Assembly (NCBI GenBank): GCA_004555735.1
Contig: SFHH01000036.1
Span: 1 to 21,591, forward strand
Direction of reading: 5' to 3'
DNA length: 21,591 bases
Source: Acidaminococcus fermentans
GTDB taxonomy: Bacteria > Bacillota_C > Negativicutes > Acidaminococcales > Acidaminococcaceae
Shown here piece by piece: positions 1-8,450 of the stretch (positions are counted from its first letter, which is position 1; the number at the start of each line of letters is the position of its first letter). The translations under genes were made by a program, and so were the position numbers. The notes under the pieces were generated by a model. The model made no database searches. It was not told the origin of the DNA and saw only the letters and a list, made by a program, of their open reading frames with translations.

Positions 1-93
1 TGAAATTAAAATAAAAACAGACGTGAGCAAAAATCGCTCACGTCCGTGTGTGGTAGATGAATTGGAGCTTACCCCAACATTTGACAAAGAACC
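1..93. mobile_element. Probable terminal end of an ISL3-type insertion sequence (rest lies left of the window)
   Basis: Read on the minus strand from 93 leftwards, the sequence begins GGTTCTTTGTCAAATG. This resembles the terminal inverted repeats of ISL3-family elements, which start with GG and carry a TTNGTCAAA-type core. A strong hairpin with a U-tract follows at 20-44. The A-rich bases 94-101 would be the place for the family's 8-bp target duplication. No transposase is visible because the element body would lie outside the window, so the call rests on one terminus recalled from memory. It could be a remnant or a chance match. Confidence 0.35.
11..44 (-). terminator. Rho-independent terminator, possibly in the IS leader
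   Basis: A perfect 9-bp stem GACGTGAGC / GCTCACGTC (20-28 and 36-44) with a 7-base loop is followed on the minus strand by TGTTTTTATTTT. This is a good intrinsic terminator for transcription moving left. If 1-93 is an insertion sequence end, it would block outside transcription from entering the element. Confidence 0.6.
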
Positions 94-122
94 AAAAAAC
101 ATACACAAGGGAAGTCCCTTTG

Positions 123-150
123 TCACTGGTCACATGTCATTGGTCACTGG
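123..150. repeat. Four-unit tandem heptamer tract, unit TCAYTGG
   Basis: Four consecutive 7-bp units begin at 123, 130, 137 and 144. The first and last are TCACTGG; the middle two differ from it at one or two positions (TCACATG, TCATTGG). The tract is intergenic and sits next to the 13-bp stem at 154-186. It shares only its period with the tracts at 3392, 20753 and 20962. Confidence 0.8.
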
Positions 151-153
151 ACG

Positions 154-186
154 AAGGAAGGCAGCCGGGCTGCGGCTGCCTTCCTT
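154..186. terminator. 13-bp perfect hairpin
   Basis: AAGGAAGGCAGCC (154-166) pairs perfectly with 174-186 around a 7-base loop. Flanking T content is modest on both strands, so it could work as a weak terminator in either direction or be a repeat-type palindrome. No gene ends close by except the M16 gene at 391. Confidence 0.45.
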
Positions 187-290
187 TGTATGATGCTGGC
201 TCGGACGCGCCTTTAGCTTGTCCTTGCTTCTCCAGAAATTATCCAGACAAACAACTGTTTAAAAGAAACGCATAGTCCTGTCTTTGCTTC

Positions 291-319
291 AAAAGAACCC
301 GTCAGCCACGGGTTCTTTT
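291..319. terminator. Bidirectional intrinsic terminator downstream of the M16 protease
   Basis: A perfect 12-bp stem AAAAGAACCCGT / ACGGGTTCTTTT (291-302 and 308-319) with a 5-base loop. The stem ends in A4 and T4, so it has a U-tail in both directions. It lies 72 bases past the stop of the M16 gene and is the best terminator for it. Confidence 0.65.
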
Positions 320-341
320 CATCGGCCTGTGACCAGTGCCC

Positions 342-367
342 GGGGGTGTGAATTTTTTCACACCCCC
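342..367 (-). terminator. 11-bp hairpin just after the M16 protease stop
   Basis: GGGGGTGTGAA (342-352) pairs perfectly with 357-367 around TTTT. It begins 24 bases after the stop codon of the M16 gene on the minus strand. It lacks a U-tail, so termination here may be weak or it may protect the 3' end of the message. It belongs to the G-run stems described in the findings. Confidence 0.5.
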
Positions 368-390
368 TTCCACCGGAGTATGACCGCTTT

Positions 391-3318
391 TTACGCCTTG
401 ATCACCCGTTCAAAGAGCCCTTTGTTCTCTTCGATTTTCCCTTCGCCGCCTACCACGCACAGGTAACCATCGGAGAGCACGTCCCTGACCAGGGGCGCCA
501 GGGCCCGGATGTCTTCTGGGGTACAGTCGATGATCTGATCCCGTTTCTTCTGGGCCAGGTCTTCCGGGGTCCCCTTCATCTGGGCGGTAATGGCCTTTTC
601 CAGGTGCATGGCCGGGGTCAGGGGGGTGTCCACCAGGCTGATGGTACCGATAACGTACTTGGTCATTTCCCGGTCGGAAGCCTGGAATTTTTCCAGGTAC
701 TCCGGCAGATCCCGGTAGGCCTGGAGGCTTTCCGCCAGTTTGGGATCCCGGTAGCTGGACAGGTAGAAGGTGCCGGTGGCGTCGAACCGGGTGCCGGCCC
801 CGTAGGCTCCGCCCTGGACCCGGATTTTGGTCCACAGGTAGCCGTAGCGGAGGATGGTTTCCAGCACTTTCATGGCCCCGGTATAGTGGTAGCCGTGGTC
901 ATGGAAGTTCCCCCCGGCCAGCACGTACTGGACCTTCCCGGAGGTGGTGATCCCTTCGTTCTTCCCGGGGGCTGCCAGTTCCGGCGCCAGTTTCCCTGCA
1001 TAGGGAGAATGGGGCAGCTGGGAGATGAAGGCTTCCATCTTTGCCAGGGCCTCCTCTTCCATATCCCGGTCGCAGGACAGGGACTGGAGCTGTTCATCCT
1101 GATGGAAGAAGGCGGGCAGCAGGGCTTTCAGATTGGCGGCCACTTCTTCGGCCCGCTCATCGAAATGGGCCCACAGATCCTGGAGGAACTGGTAATAGGT
1201 CAGCTGGTCATGTTCCAGGCTCCGGGCAGACTTGGAGAAGTAGCTCATGAGCCGCAGGGTGGCCACGGTCATCCCCCGGGCAAAGAAGTTGTTGTCCCAG
1301 TCGGTCTTCACTTCGCTGACGATTTCCTTCAGCCGCTTTCTGTCGTCCACATGGCTCCGGAGGGCGATGCTGCTGAGGATGGCGAACAGCTTGTCCTCGT
1401 TCTTTTCCAGCACCTTGGCGGATACCTTGAACACGTTCCGGTAGGTATTGGTATCGTTATACCAGGTATAGGGCTTCACTTCGAAATTCAATCCGCCCAG
1501 ATACAGATCCGCCAGGGTGGTCAGTTCCTCATAGGAATAGTCGTCGGTGTCCACCTTGCCCAACACATCCGTCAGCAGGTAGGCATAGCACAGCTTGTCT
1601 TCCGGCAGGCCGGTAAGGTCGAAGCACCAGTCGAAATAGGCGATTTTGTTGGTGAACTGATGGAGCACCAGCCGGGTATGCTTCCCTTCTTCCGTCACCT
1701 GGGGATGTTCGAAATCGTTCTTCCGGGCAATATCGGACCGCTGGAGCAGGGGGATGGAGGCCAGGGCTTCCGAGGTATCGGGAGCCGCCTGCCGGGCATG
1801 TAGCTCATCGGCGATGGCCGCCACTTCTTCCAGCTGTTTCTGATCCATATGGCTCTTCTTTTCCGCCATGATTTCCGCAAACCGGGCAGCATCCCGGGCT
1901 TCCTTCCCGGGTTCCGGGGTCAGGGTCACCAGGCATTTGTGGGTGTTGTCCAGCAGCACGCTTTCGATGAGCTGTTCATAGTACTTCTTATCGATGGCGC
2001 TGCGGAGGAAATCCAGGCAGTCGGTAAACCGGAGGCAGGTGGTGGGGTCTCCCCCGTACAGCCAGGTTTCCATCACGTTCAGTCCGTAGATCAGGCCTTT
2101 GGGATAGATGTTGAAATCCGCTTCCCGCATCTTGAATTCTTCGGAATTCAGTTCTGCTTCCAGGAGCCGCCGGGGAATCCCGTTCCGGGACAGGTCCTGG
2201 AGGGTCCGGTAGAGCACCTTCACGAACTGGTCTTCCTTATCCGGGTCGGAGCCGCTGACTTCCACGGAGAACACGGGCTGGAGCTGGGAGCCGTTCAGGC
2301 TGCCGGATACGTCGCTGCCGATGCCTGCCCGAAGGAGCGCCAGCCGCAGGGGCGCATTGTTCCCGTCCAGGAGCACATGGGTCAAGAGCTTCAGGGCCAT
2401 GATCCGCTTCTGGTCCAGGGCGGACCCCACCACGATGTTCATGGAAAGGTAGGTCTTGTGGGCGGTGTCATCCCCTTCGGGCACCGGGTAGGAGGCTTTC
2501 ACTTCCCGGGTCTGGTCGAAGGGAGCCTGGAGGGGGATCTCCACCTTCAGGGTGCCGGTCTTGGGGAACCGGCTCAGGTATTCCCGGTCCATATAGTCCA
2601 GCCAGTCGTCGATGTCCACATCCCCGTACAGGTAGATATAGGCGTTTTCCGGGCTGTAGTATTTTTGGTGGAAGGCCACGAATCCTTCCTGGGTCAGCTG
2701 GGGAATGGCAGAAGGCAGGCCGCCGGATTCGAACCGGTAAGGGGAATCCGGGAACAGGGCCTTCATCACCTCATGTTCCTCGATGGCGTCCGGGGAGGAA
2801 TAGACCCCCTTCATTTCGTTGTACACCACCCCGTTATACACCAGAGGTTTATCCTCTCCCTGGCCCAGTTCGTAATGCCAGCCTTCCTGGCGCAGGGTAA
2901 AGGGGTTTTCCCCGATCAGGGGATAGAATACCGCGTCCAAGTACACATCCGCCAGGTTCCGGAAGTCCTTGGCGTTCCGGCTGGCCACCGGGTACACGGT
3001 CTTATCCGTGTAGGTCATGGCATTCAGGAAAGTGTTCAGGGACCCTTTCACCAGTTCCACGAAGGGTTCCTTCAGCCGATATTTCCGGCTGCCGCAGAGG
3101 ACGGAATGTTCGGTGATGTGGGCCACCCCGGTATCGTCCTGGCTGGGGGTACGGAACCCGATGGTGAACACTTTGTTGTCATCCTGGCTAGCCAGGTAGA
3201 ACAGCCGGGCGCCGCTGACCTCATGGATCATTTCATAGGCCGTGGCTTCGATATCCGGCAGAGGGGTGATTTTTTGTACGGCAAAACCATGGAGTTTTGC
3301 CCCAACAGAAAGTTCCAT
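391..3318 (-). CDS. M16C-family zinc metalloprotease (presequence protease-like insulinase)
   Basis: The 975-residue protein has the full length of M16C peptidases such as PreP/Cym1, which close two homologous halves around unfolded peptides and cut them in the chamber. The inverted zinc motif HITEH is at residues 67-71, inside the family signature HxxEHSVLCGS. The distal zinc ligand is Glu168 in VVYNEMKG; the spacing of 97 residues from His71 is the same as in human PreP. I see no signal peptide, so the enzyme is expected in the cytoplasm, where it would degrade oligopeptides. The ATG at 3318 is preceded by AAAGGAGA with good spacing. The gene stands alone: the purL terminator lies upstream and its own hairpins downstream. 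The family is certain; the physiological substrate is unknown. Confidence 0.95.
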   Translation of the reverse strand: MELSVGAKLHGFAVQKITPLPDIEATAYEMIHEVSGARLFYLASQDDNKVFTIGFRTPSQDDTGVAHITEHSVLCGSRKYRLKEPFVELVKGSLNTFLNAMTYTDKTVYPVASRNAKDFRNLADVYLDAVFYPLIGENPFTLRQEGWHYELGQGEDKPLVYNGVVYNEMKGVYSSPDAIEEHEVMKALFPDSPYRFESGGLPSAIPQLTQEGFVAFHQKYYSPENAYIYLYGDVDIDDWLDYMDREYLSRFPKTGTLKVEIPLQAPFDQTREVKASYPVPEGDDTAHKTYLSMNIVVGSALDQKRIMALKLLTHVLLDGNNAPLRLALLRAGIGSDVSGSLNGSQLQPVFSVEVSGSDPDKEDQFVKVLYRTLQDLSRNGIPRRLLEAELNSEEFKMREADFNIYPKGLIYGLNVMETWLYGGDPTTCLRFTDCLDFLRSAIDKKYYEQLIESVLLDNTHKCLVTLTPEPGKEARDAARFAEIMAEKKSHMDQKQLEEVAAIADELHARQAAPDTSEALASIPLLQRSDIARKNDFEHPQVTEEGKHTRLVLHQFTNKIAYFDWCFDLTGLPEDKLCYAYLLTDVLGKVDTDDYSYEELTTLADLYLGGLNFEVKPYTWYNDTNTYRNVFKVSAKVLEKNEDKLFAILSSIALRSHVDDRKRLKEIVSEVKTDWDNNFFARGMTVATLRLMSYFSKSARSLEHDQLTYYQFLQDLWAHFDERAEEVAANLKALLPAFFHQDEQLQSLSCDRDMEEEALAKMEAFISQLPHSPYAGKLAPELAAPGKNEGITTSGKVQYVLAGGNFHDHGYHYTGAMKVLETILRYGYLWTKIRVQGGAYGAGTRFDATGTFYLSSYRDPKLAESLQAYRDLPEYLEKFQASDREMTKYVIGTISLVDTPLTPAMHLEKAITAQMKGTPEDLAQKKRDQIIDCTPEDIRALAPLVRDVLSDGYLCVVGGEGKIEENKGLFERVIKA

Positions 3319-3359
3319 GCAGAATCTTCTCCTTTAATGAATGATGCTTTCTTAATTCA

Positions 3360-3383
3360 AAAGCAATTAGCAAAAATTGCTTT
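3360..3383. promoter_or_regulatory. 8-bp inverted repeat upstream of the M16 protease gene
   Basis: AAAGCAAT (3360-3367) and ATTGCTTT (3376-3383) form a perfect inverted repeat with an 8-base spacer. It is about 45 bases upstream of the start codon in an AT-rich leader. It could be an operator or a weak leader hairpin. I do not see a convincing -35/-10 pair nearby. Confidence 0.35.
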
Positions 3384-3391
3384 CCAAAAGC

Positions 3392-3412
3392 GTATGACAT
3401 ATGACGTATGAC
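3392..3412. repeat. Three-unit tandem heptamer tract, unit RTATGAC
   Basis: Three consecutive 7-bp units begin at 3392, 3399 and 3406. Units one and three are GTATGAC and the middle one is ATATGAC. The tract lies between the purL terminator and the M16 gene leader and has the same 7-bp period as the tracts near 123, 20753 and 20962. Confidence 0.75.
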
Positions 3413-3423
3413 CAAAGTCACAC

Positions 3424-3457
3424 ACAAAAGGGGTTGCCGCACATGCAGCAACCCCTT
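3424..3457 (-). terminator. Intrinsic terminator of the purL operon
   Basis: A perfect 10-bp stem AAGGGGTTGC / GCAACCCCTT (3428-3437 and 3448-3457) is followed on the minus strand by TTTTGTGTG. It starts 11 bases after the purL stop codon, so it is well placed to end the operon. Confidence 0.8.
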
Positions 3458-3467
3458 CCCTGTTCGA

Positions 3468-6400
3468 TTACTTGAAGTACTGCACGCCGCCCAGGAACAG
3501 AGGCTGCAGTTTGTTCCCCGGGATGTTCTTCATGAGACCCTCGGTGAACCGTTCGGTGTGGCCCATCTTGCCCAGCACACGCCCGTCGGGGCTGGTGATG
3601 CTTTCGATGGCATACAGGGAGCCGTTGGGGTTGTAGGGGCTTTCCATGGTGGGATCCCCTGCCTGGTTCACATACTGGGTGGCCACCTGGCCGTTGGCGA
3701 AGAGTTTCTTGATCTCTTCTTCCGTGGCCACGAACCGGCCTTCCCCGTGGGATACGGCTACCGTGTGGATGTCACCGGGTTCGGTGAGTGCCAGCCACGG
3801 AGATTTGTTGGAAACCACTTTCGTTTCCACCATCCGGGAAATGTGCCGGCCGATGGTATTGAAGGTCAGGGTGGGAGAGGTTTCCGTGAGCGGACGGATG
3901 TCTCCATAGGGCACCAGACCCAGTTTAATCAAGGCCTGGAAGCCGTTGCAGATCCCCAGGGCCAGACCATCCCGGTTGTACAAGAGATCCAGCACCGCTT
4001 CCTTCAGGGCCGGATTCCGGAACATGGTGGCGATGAACTTGCCGGAGCCTTCCGGTTCGTCACTAGCGGAGAACCCGCCGGGGACGGCCAGGATCTGGGC
4101 TTCTTTGATCCGTCTGGCCATTTCTTCCACGCTTTCCTTGATGGCTTCCGGAGTCAGGTTCCGGATCACGCAGATATCGGCTCTGGCACCGGCTGCCTCA
4201 AAGGCGGCAGCGGTATCGTATTCGCAGTTCAGGCCCGGGAATACGGGAATGAACACCCGGGGCTGGGCCACGTTGTAAGGCGCAGTCAGCGGCAGGTCAT
4301 TCCGGTAATAGGGCATCCGGCAGATTTCCTTGCCGGAATCCTTCACCACGGAGGGGAATACCCCTTCCAGGGTGCGGGTATAGGCTGCTTTGATTTCGTC
4401 CAGGGTGATGGCGGTGTCGTTGACGGTGACTTTGCCGTCATCGGTCAAGGAGCCCAGCACCAGGAAATCGTTGCCGGCGAAGACTTTGTCCGGATCGGTC
4501 CCCGGTGCCATTTCCACCAGGAACCCGCCGGGCTGCAGGGTGAACAGGCATTCCTCATGGAGGAAGGGTTTCACGAACCCGAAGCCCAGACCGTTGCCCA
4601 GGCACATGGAGGAGATGGCGGCTGCCACGCCCCCTTCTTTCACCACGCCGGCGGTGAGGATCCGTTTGCCCAGGATGGCTTTGTGGACGCTGTCCAGCAG
4701 GGTCCGCAGGGCGGGGTAATCCACCACTTCGTGTTCATCGCAGGGTACGGGGATGAACACCACGGTGTTGCCGGCCTGTTTGAATTCGTTGGAGATGGTA
4801 TCCCGGCCGTCCATGACCCCTACGGCGAAGCAGATCAGGGAAGGCGGAACTTCCAGGTCCATGAAGGTGCCACTCATGGAGTCCTTGCCGCCGATGGCCG
4901 GCAGTTCCAGTTCGCAGCAGGCTTTATAGGCACCTAGGAGAGCGGCGAAAGGCCGGCCCCAGGTATGTTCCGTATGGAGTTTGGGGAAGTATTCCTGCAT
5001 GGAAAGACGCAGTTTCTTCGGGTCGGCCCCCATGGCCGCAGCCCGACACACGGCTTCCACCACGGCGTACATGGCCCCGTGGTACGGGCTCCAGCAGCAC
5101 ACGTTGGGATCATAGCCGCTGGCCATAATAGAGGTGGCATTGGTCTTGCCGTGGAGTACCGGCAGACGGGCCGCCATGCCTTCGGTGCGGGTCAGCTGGT
5201 TCCGGCCGCCGTAGGGCATGAGTACGCTGCCCCGGCCGATGGAGCCGTCGAACCGTTCGCCCAGTCCCTCTTCACTGCACACATTGAGCCGGTCCAGGTT
5301 GGCCAGCCAGGCTTCTTTGATGTCCTTTTTGCCTTCCACTTCTTCCGGGGTGCTGTTGAAGGGAGAGGTTTCTTCCACTCCGTCCACCACCACATCGGAT
5401 TTCTGGGGAATTCCGTTGGTATCCAGGAAAGCCCGGGACAGATCCACAATCTTTTCCCCTCTCCAGTACATCACCAGACGGGGATCTTCCGCCACTTCCG
5501 CCACCACCGTGGCTTCCAGGTTTTCCTTGGCGGCAGCGGCCATGAATTTCTCCAGGTCGCTGGCAGCGATGCACACTGCCATCCGCTCCTGGGATTCACT
5601 GATGGCCAGTTCCGTGCCGTCCAGGCCTTCGTATTTCTTGGGCACCTTGTCCAGGTTGATCACCAGGCCCGGTGCCAGTTCGCCGATGGCCACGGATACC
5701 CCGCCGGCCCCGAAGTCGTTGCACCGTTTGATCAACCGGGTCACTTTCGGATCCCGGAACAGCCGCTGGATCTTCCGTTCGTTAGGGGCATTCCCCTTCT
5801 GGACTTCCGCACCGCATTCGCTGAGGGATTGGGTGGTGTGTTCCTTGGAAGCACCGGTGGCGCCACCCATGCCGTCACGGCCGGTACGGCCGCCCAACAG
5901 CACGATCAGATCGCCCGCAGCCGGACGTTCCCGGACCACGGCGTCCCGGGGAGCAGCCCCGATGACGGCCCCCACTTCCATTCTTTTGGCCACAAATTTG
6001 GGATGGTAGTATTCTTCCACGGAACCGGTGGCCAAACCGATCTGGTTGCCGTAGGAGCTGTAGCCGGCTGCAGCGCCCAGGGTAATCTTCCGCTGGGGCA
6101 GCTTGCCTTTCAGGGTCTGTTCATAGGGGGTACGAGGATCGCCGGACCCGGTGACCCGCATGGCCTGGTACACATAGCTCCGGCCGCTGAGGGGATCCCG
6201 GATGGCCCCGCCCAGGCAGGTGGCGGCACCGCCGAAAGGTTCGATTTCGGTGGGATGGTTATGGGTCTCGTTCTTGAACATCACCAGCCAGTCTTCTTTT
6301 TTGCCGTCCACTTCAATGGGGGCTACGATGCTGCAGGCGTTGATTTCTTCCGAAGCATCCAGGTCGGGGATCTTCCCTTCCTTCTTCAATTTTTTAGTAG

Positions 6401-7244
6401 CCAGGCAGGCCATGTCCATCAGGGTGATGGGACGCTGGGTATCGGCACCGTAGACGAAATCCCGGTCTTTCTTGTACAGAGCATAGGCTTCCGCCACCGG
6501 CTGGGTGTACACGCCGTCGGTGATGGAAACGTTTTCCAGTTTGGTTTCAAAGGTGGTGTGCCGGCAGTGGTCGGACCAGTAGGTATCCAGCACCTTGATT
6601 TCGGTGATGGAGGGATCCCTGTCTTCCTTCTGGAAGTATTCCTGGATAAAGACCAGGTCTTCCAGGCTCATGGCCAGTTCCTGCTGGTTCAGGAAGTCTT
6701 CCAGGCCTTTCTTGTCCAGGCTCCGGAAACCGTCCAGCACGGCTACGGGTTTGGGCACATCCCAAGTCATATCCAAGGATTCGGGCTTTGCAATGGCCGC
6801 TTCCTGAGCTTCCACTGGGTTGATGCAGTATTTCTTGATTTTTTCAAAGTCGGCGTCGGACAGTTCCCCTTCCAGCAGGAACACCTTGGCGGCTGCCACA
6901 ATGGGCCGCTGGCCCTGGGTGATGGCCTGGATGCACTGGGCGGCAAAATCTTCTCTCTGGTCGTACTGGCCGGGGAGCAGTTCCACAGCAAAGCTCCGGA
7001 TGCCGGCAGGGATCTCTACTTCTTCATCCCGAACCACATCCACAGGTGCCTCACTGAGCACCAGACTCCTGGCCTGTTGATATTCTTCATCACTGAGTCC
7101 TTCCAGGTCGTACCGATTCAGGATCCGGACGCTTTTCAGGTTCTTCAGCCCCAGGGTCTGCTGCAGATCAGAACACAGACCTGCTGCTTCCACAGCATAT
7201 GCTTTCTTCTTCTCCACAAATACTCTTCTAATCTTGTCGCTCAT
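3468..7244 (-). CDS. purL: Phosphoribosylformylglycinamidine synthase, single-chain form
   Basis: The enzyme makes FGAM from FGAR, ATP and glutamine, the fourth step of de novo purine synthesis, in the cytoplasm. At 1258 residues it is the large one-chain form. Its N-terminus and length match the Clostridia/Streptococcus clade II type rather than the slightly longer E. coli type. The synthetase part carries TYWSDHCRHTTF at 221-232 and KNETHNHPTEIEPFGG from 324. The glutaminase domain starts near residue 996 with the nucleophile Cys1099 in LGICNGFQAL and the His1229/Glu1231 pair near the C-terminus. The ATG follows AAGGGAGG with a 5-base gap, and that site overlaps the stop codon of the acetyltransferase gene 11 bases upstream. 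It is therefore probably the last gene of an operon with the two upstream genes. No other pur gene is in the window. Confidence 0.97.
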   Translation of the reverse strand: MSDKIRRVFVEKKKAYAVEAAGLCSDLQQTLGLKNLKSVRILNRYDLEGLSDEEYQQARSLVLSEAPVDVVRDEEVEIPAGIRSFAVELLPGQYDQREDFAAQCIQAITQGQRPIVAAAKVFLLEGELSDADFEKIKKYCINPVEAQEAAIAKPESLDMTWDVPKPVAVLDGFRSLDKKGLEDFLNQQELAMSLEDLVFIQEYFQKEDRDPSITEIKVLDTYWSDHCRHTTFETKLENVSITDGVYTQPVAEAYALYKKDRDFVYGADTQRPITLMDMACLATKKLKKEGKIPDLDASEEINACSIVAPIEVDGKKEDWLVMFKNETHNHPTEIEPFGGAATCLGGAIRDPLSGRSYVYQAMRVTGSGDPRTPYEQTLKGKLPQRKITLGAAAGYSSYGNQIGLATGSVEEYYHPKFVAKRMEVGAVIGAAPRDAVVRERPAAGDLIVLLGGRTGRDGMGGATGASKEHTTQSLSECGAEVQKGNAPNERKIQRLFRDPKVTRLIKRCNDFGAGGVSVAIGELAPGLVINLDKVPKKYEGLDGTELAISESQERMAVCIAASDLEKFMAAAAKENLEATVVAEVAEDPRLVMYWRGEKIVDLSRAFLDTNGIPQKSDVVVDGVEETSPFNSTPEEVEGKKDIKEAWLANLDRLNVCSEEGLGERFDGSIGRGSVLMPYGGRNQLTRTEGMAARLPVLHGKTNATSIMASGYDPNVCCWSPYHGAMYAVVEAVCRAAAMGADPKKLRLSMQEYFPKLHTEHTWGRPFAALLGAYKACCELELPAIGGKDSMSGTFMDLEVPPSLICFAVGVMDGRDTISNEFKQAGNTVVFIPVPCDEHEVVDYPALRTLLDSVHKAILGKRILTAGVVKEGGVAAAISSMCLGNGLGFGFVKPFLHEECLFTLQPGGFLVEMAPGTDPDKVFAGNDFLVLGSLTDDGKVTVNDTAITLDEIKAAYTRTLEGVFPSVVKDSGKEICRMPYYRNDLPLTAPYNVAQPRVFIPVFPGLNCEYDTAAAFEAAGARADICVIRNLTPEAIKESVEEMARRIKEAQILAVPGGFSASDEPEGSGKFIATMFRNPALKEAVLDLLYNRDGLALGICNGFQALIKLGLVPYGDIRPLTETSPTLTFNTIGRHISRMVETKVVSNKSPWLALTEPGDIHTVAVSHGEGRFVATEEEIKKLFANGQVATQYVNQAGDPTMESPYNPNGSLYAIESITSPDGRVLGKMGHTERFTEGLMKNIPGNKLQPLFLGGVQYFK

Positions 7245-7255
7245 GACAGCCTCCC

Positions 7256-8437
7256 TTAAAAATACTCATTGATAAAATTATTCTCCCGGGGGAACAATTT
7301 GTCAAGGATTTCCAGCGCATTTTTACTGTCCACATAAATCATACCGGCCTGCTGGAGCTGGCAGGCACCATAAAGACCGAAGAACAGCTGGGTAAAGGTC
7401 CCCACATCCAGCAGGGCCTCAGGATCATCTAAGGTATTGAGCAGCTGGATGCCTTCTTCCTTGAACTGCAGCTTTACCAGCATGGTATTCAGGGCGATCT
7501 GTTCATCTTTCAGCCCCAGGACCAGGGTCTTCCCCAGCAATTCCTGAGGCACAGGAAGAGCTTTCAGACAGGCCGCCCCGTTGATCACCCGGCCCATCAT
7601 GAAAGGAGCTTCCTTCGGGGCCAAGGCCTGATCCGGCAGTTGGAGGAAAGTCAGGTCATCCTCCGGTGCCAGCCAGTCCAGGTTCTTGTGGATTCCCGCC
7701 AGTCCCTTGAAGTACTGGAGCAGCCGGATCTTCGCCGGAGGATCCACCGCTGCCAGTTCCTGGACGGTCACTTTGTCACCCTCTCTATTATACAACGCGT
7801 AGGCTTTCGGCGCACCGTCATTCCGGAGAATCACCGTCTCAAAATTTTCCCGAGCAGCAGTAGTGAGGATATTGTCCCACACCCGCTGATCCCGGACCGC
7901 ATATCCGTGGTACCGTTCCATGGCTTTGGCGTAAACCGGAGCCACCAGATCCCGGGCTTTTGCCGTATCCACCCGTTCCGGCTCATAACCATCCAGGGTA
8001 CGGCCTGCCAGGTCCAGTCCGGCCAGGGGCAGGGTGTAATGCTTCCGGAGATGGGTCCAGGCAAAACCGTAGGGCTGGTAGATGCCTGCATAGATGGGCA
8101 TGAGGATTACAAAAGGCACCTGCATGGCCCGCAGCATAGTAAAAGCTGTTTCCATCAGCTGCCCCATCACATGGTGTCCCCGGGCCACTGGATCCGTCGC
8201 TACCCCTACGATATACGGGACCTTCCAGGCTTTCCCCCTTACCTGGAGTCCATAGGGATTCAGGTGGAGCATGGTCTGGAGCTTCCCGTCCTGGAACCCG
8301 CCCAGGATCCGATTCTGTTTCAGGGCATACTCCCTGAAATACCATTCATAGAAAGGTGTCCCCTTCTTTTCGAAACAATAATCCCACAAGGACGCCGCCT
8401 GAGGCAGGGTATCCTCTTGGAGCAGCCGAAAATCCAT
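7256..8437 (-). CDS. Eis-like GNAT N-acetyltransferase with C-terminal SCP2-type domain
   Basis: The 393-residue protein has the layout of the Eis/COG4552 group: an N-terminal GNAT domain, a second GNAT-like domain and a C-terminal sterol-carrier-like domain. The acetyl-CoA segment is around residues 75-95 (VGVATDPVARGHHVMGQLM), where the usual RGxGxG/A loop is degenerate (RGHHVMG). The last ~110 residues look like SCP2. Family members acetylate amines on small molecules, aminoglycosides or proteins; the substrate here cannot be read from sequence. The ATG follows AAAGGGGAG, which overlaps the stop codon of the DUF2156 gene, and purL follows 11 bases downstream. The three genes are probably co-transcribed. 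Confidence 0.85.
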   Translation of the reverse strand: MDFRLLQEDTLPQAASLWDYCFEKKGTPFYEWYFREYALKQNRILGGFQDGKLQTMLHLNPYGLQVRGKAWKVPYIVGVATDPVARGHHVMGQLMETAFTMLRAMQVPFVILMPIYAGIYQPYGFAWTHLRKHYTLPLAGLDLAGRTLDGYEPERVDTAKARDLVAPVYAKAMERYHGYAVRDQRVWDNILTTAARENFETVILRNDGAPKAYALYNREGDKVTVQELAAVDPPAKIRLLQYFKGLAGIHKNLDWLAPEDDLTFLQLPDQALAPKEAPFMMGRVINGAACLKALPVPQELLGKTLVLGLKDEQIALNTMLVKLQFKEEGIQLLNTLDDPEALLDVGTFTQLFFGLYGACQLQQAGMIYVDSKNALEILDKLFPRENNFINEYF

Positions 8438-8450
8438 GTTTTTCTCCCCT

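Larger units (their letters stand above)
94..390. other. Gene-free spacer with hairpins and a heptamer tract
   Basis: No convincing gene on either strand. The spacer holds a small stem at 107-120 (AAGGGA / TCCCTT), the tandem heptamer tract at 123-150, and stems at 154-186, 291-319 and 342-367, each annotated separately. Bases 190-290 show no structure or reading frame that I can interpret. Confidence 0.6.

Noticed and set aside
57..275. Plus-strand frame at the left end
   Set aside because: It runs through the putative insertion sequence end, the heptamer tract and a hairpin, and has no protein-like features.
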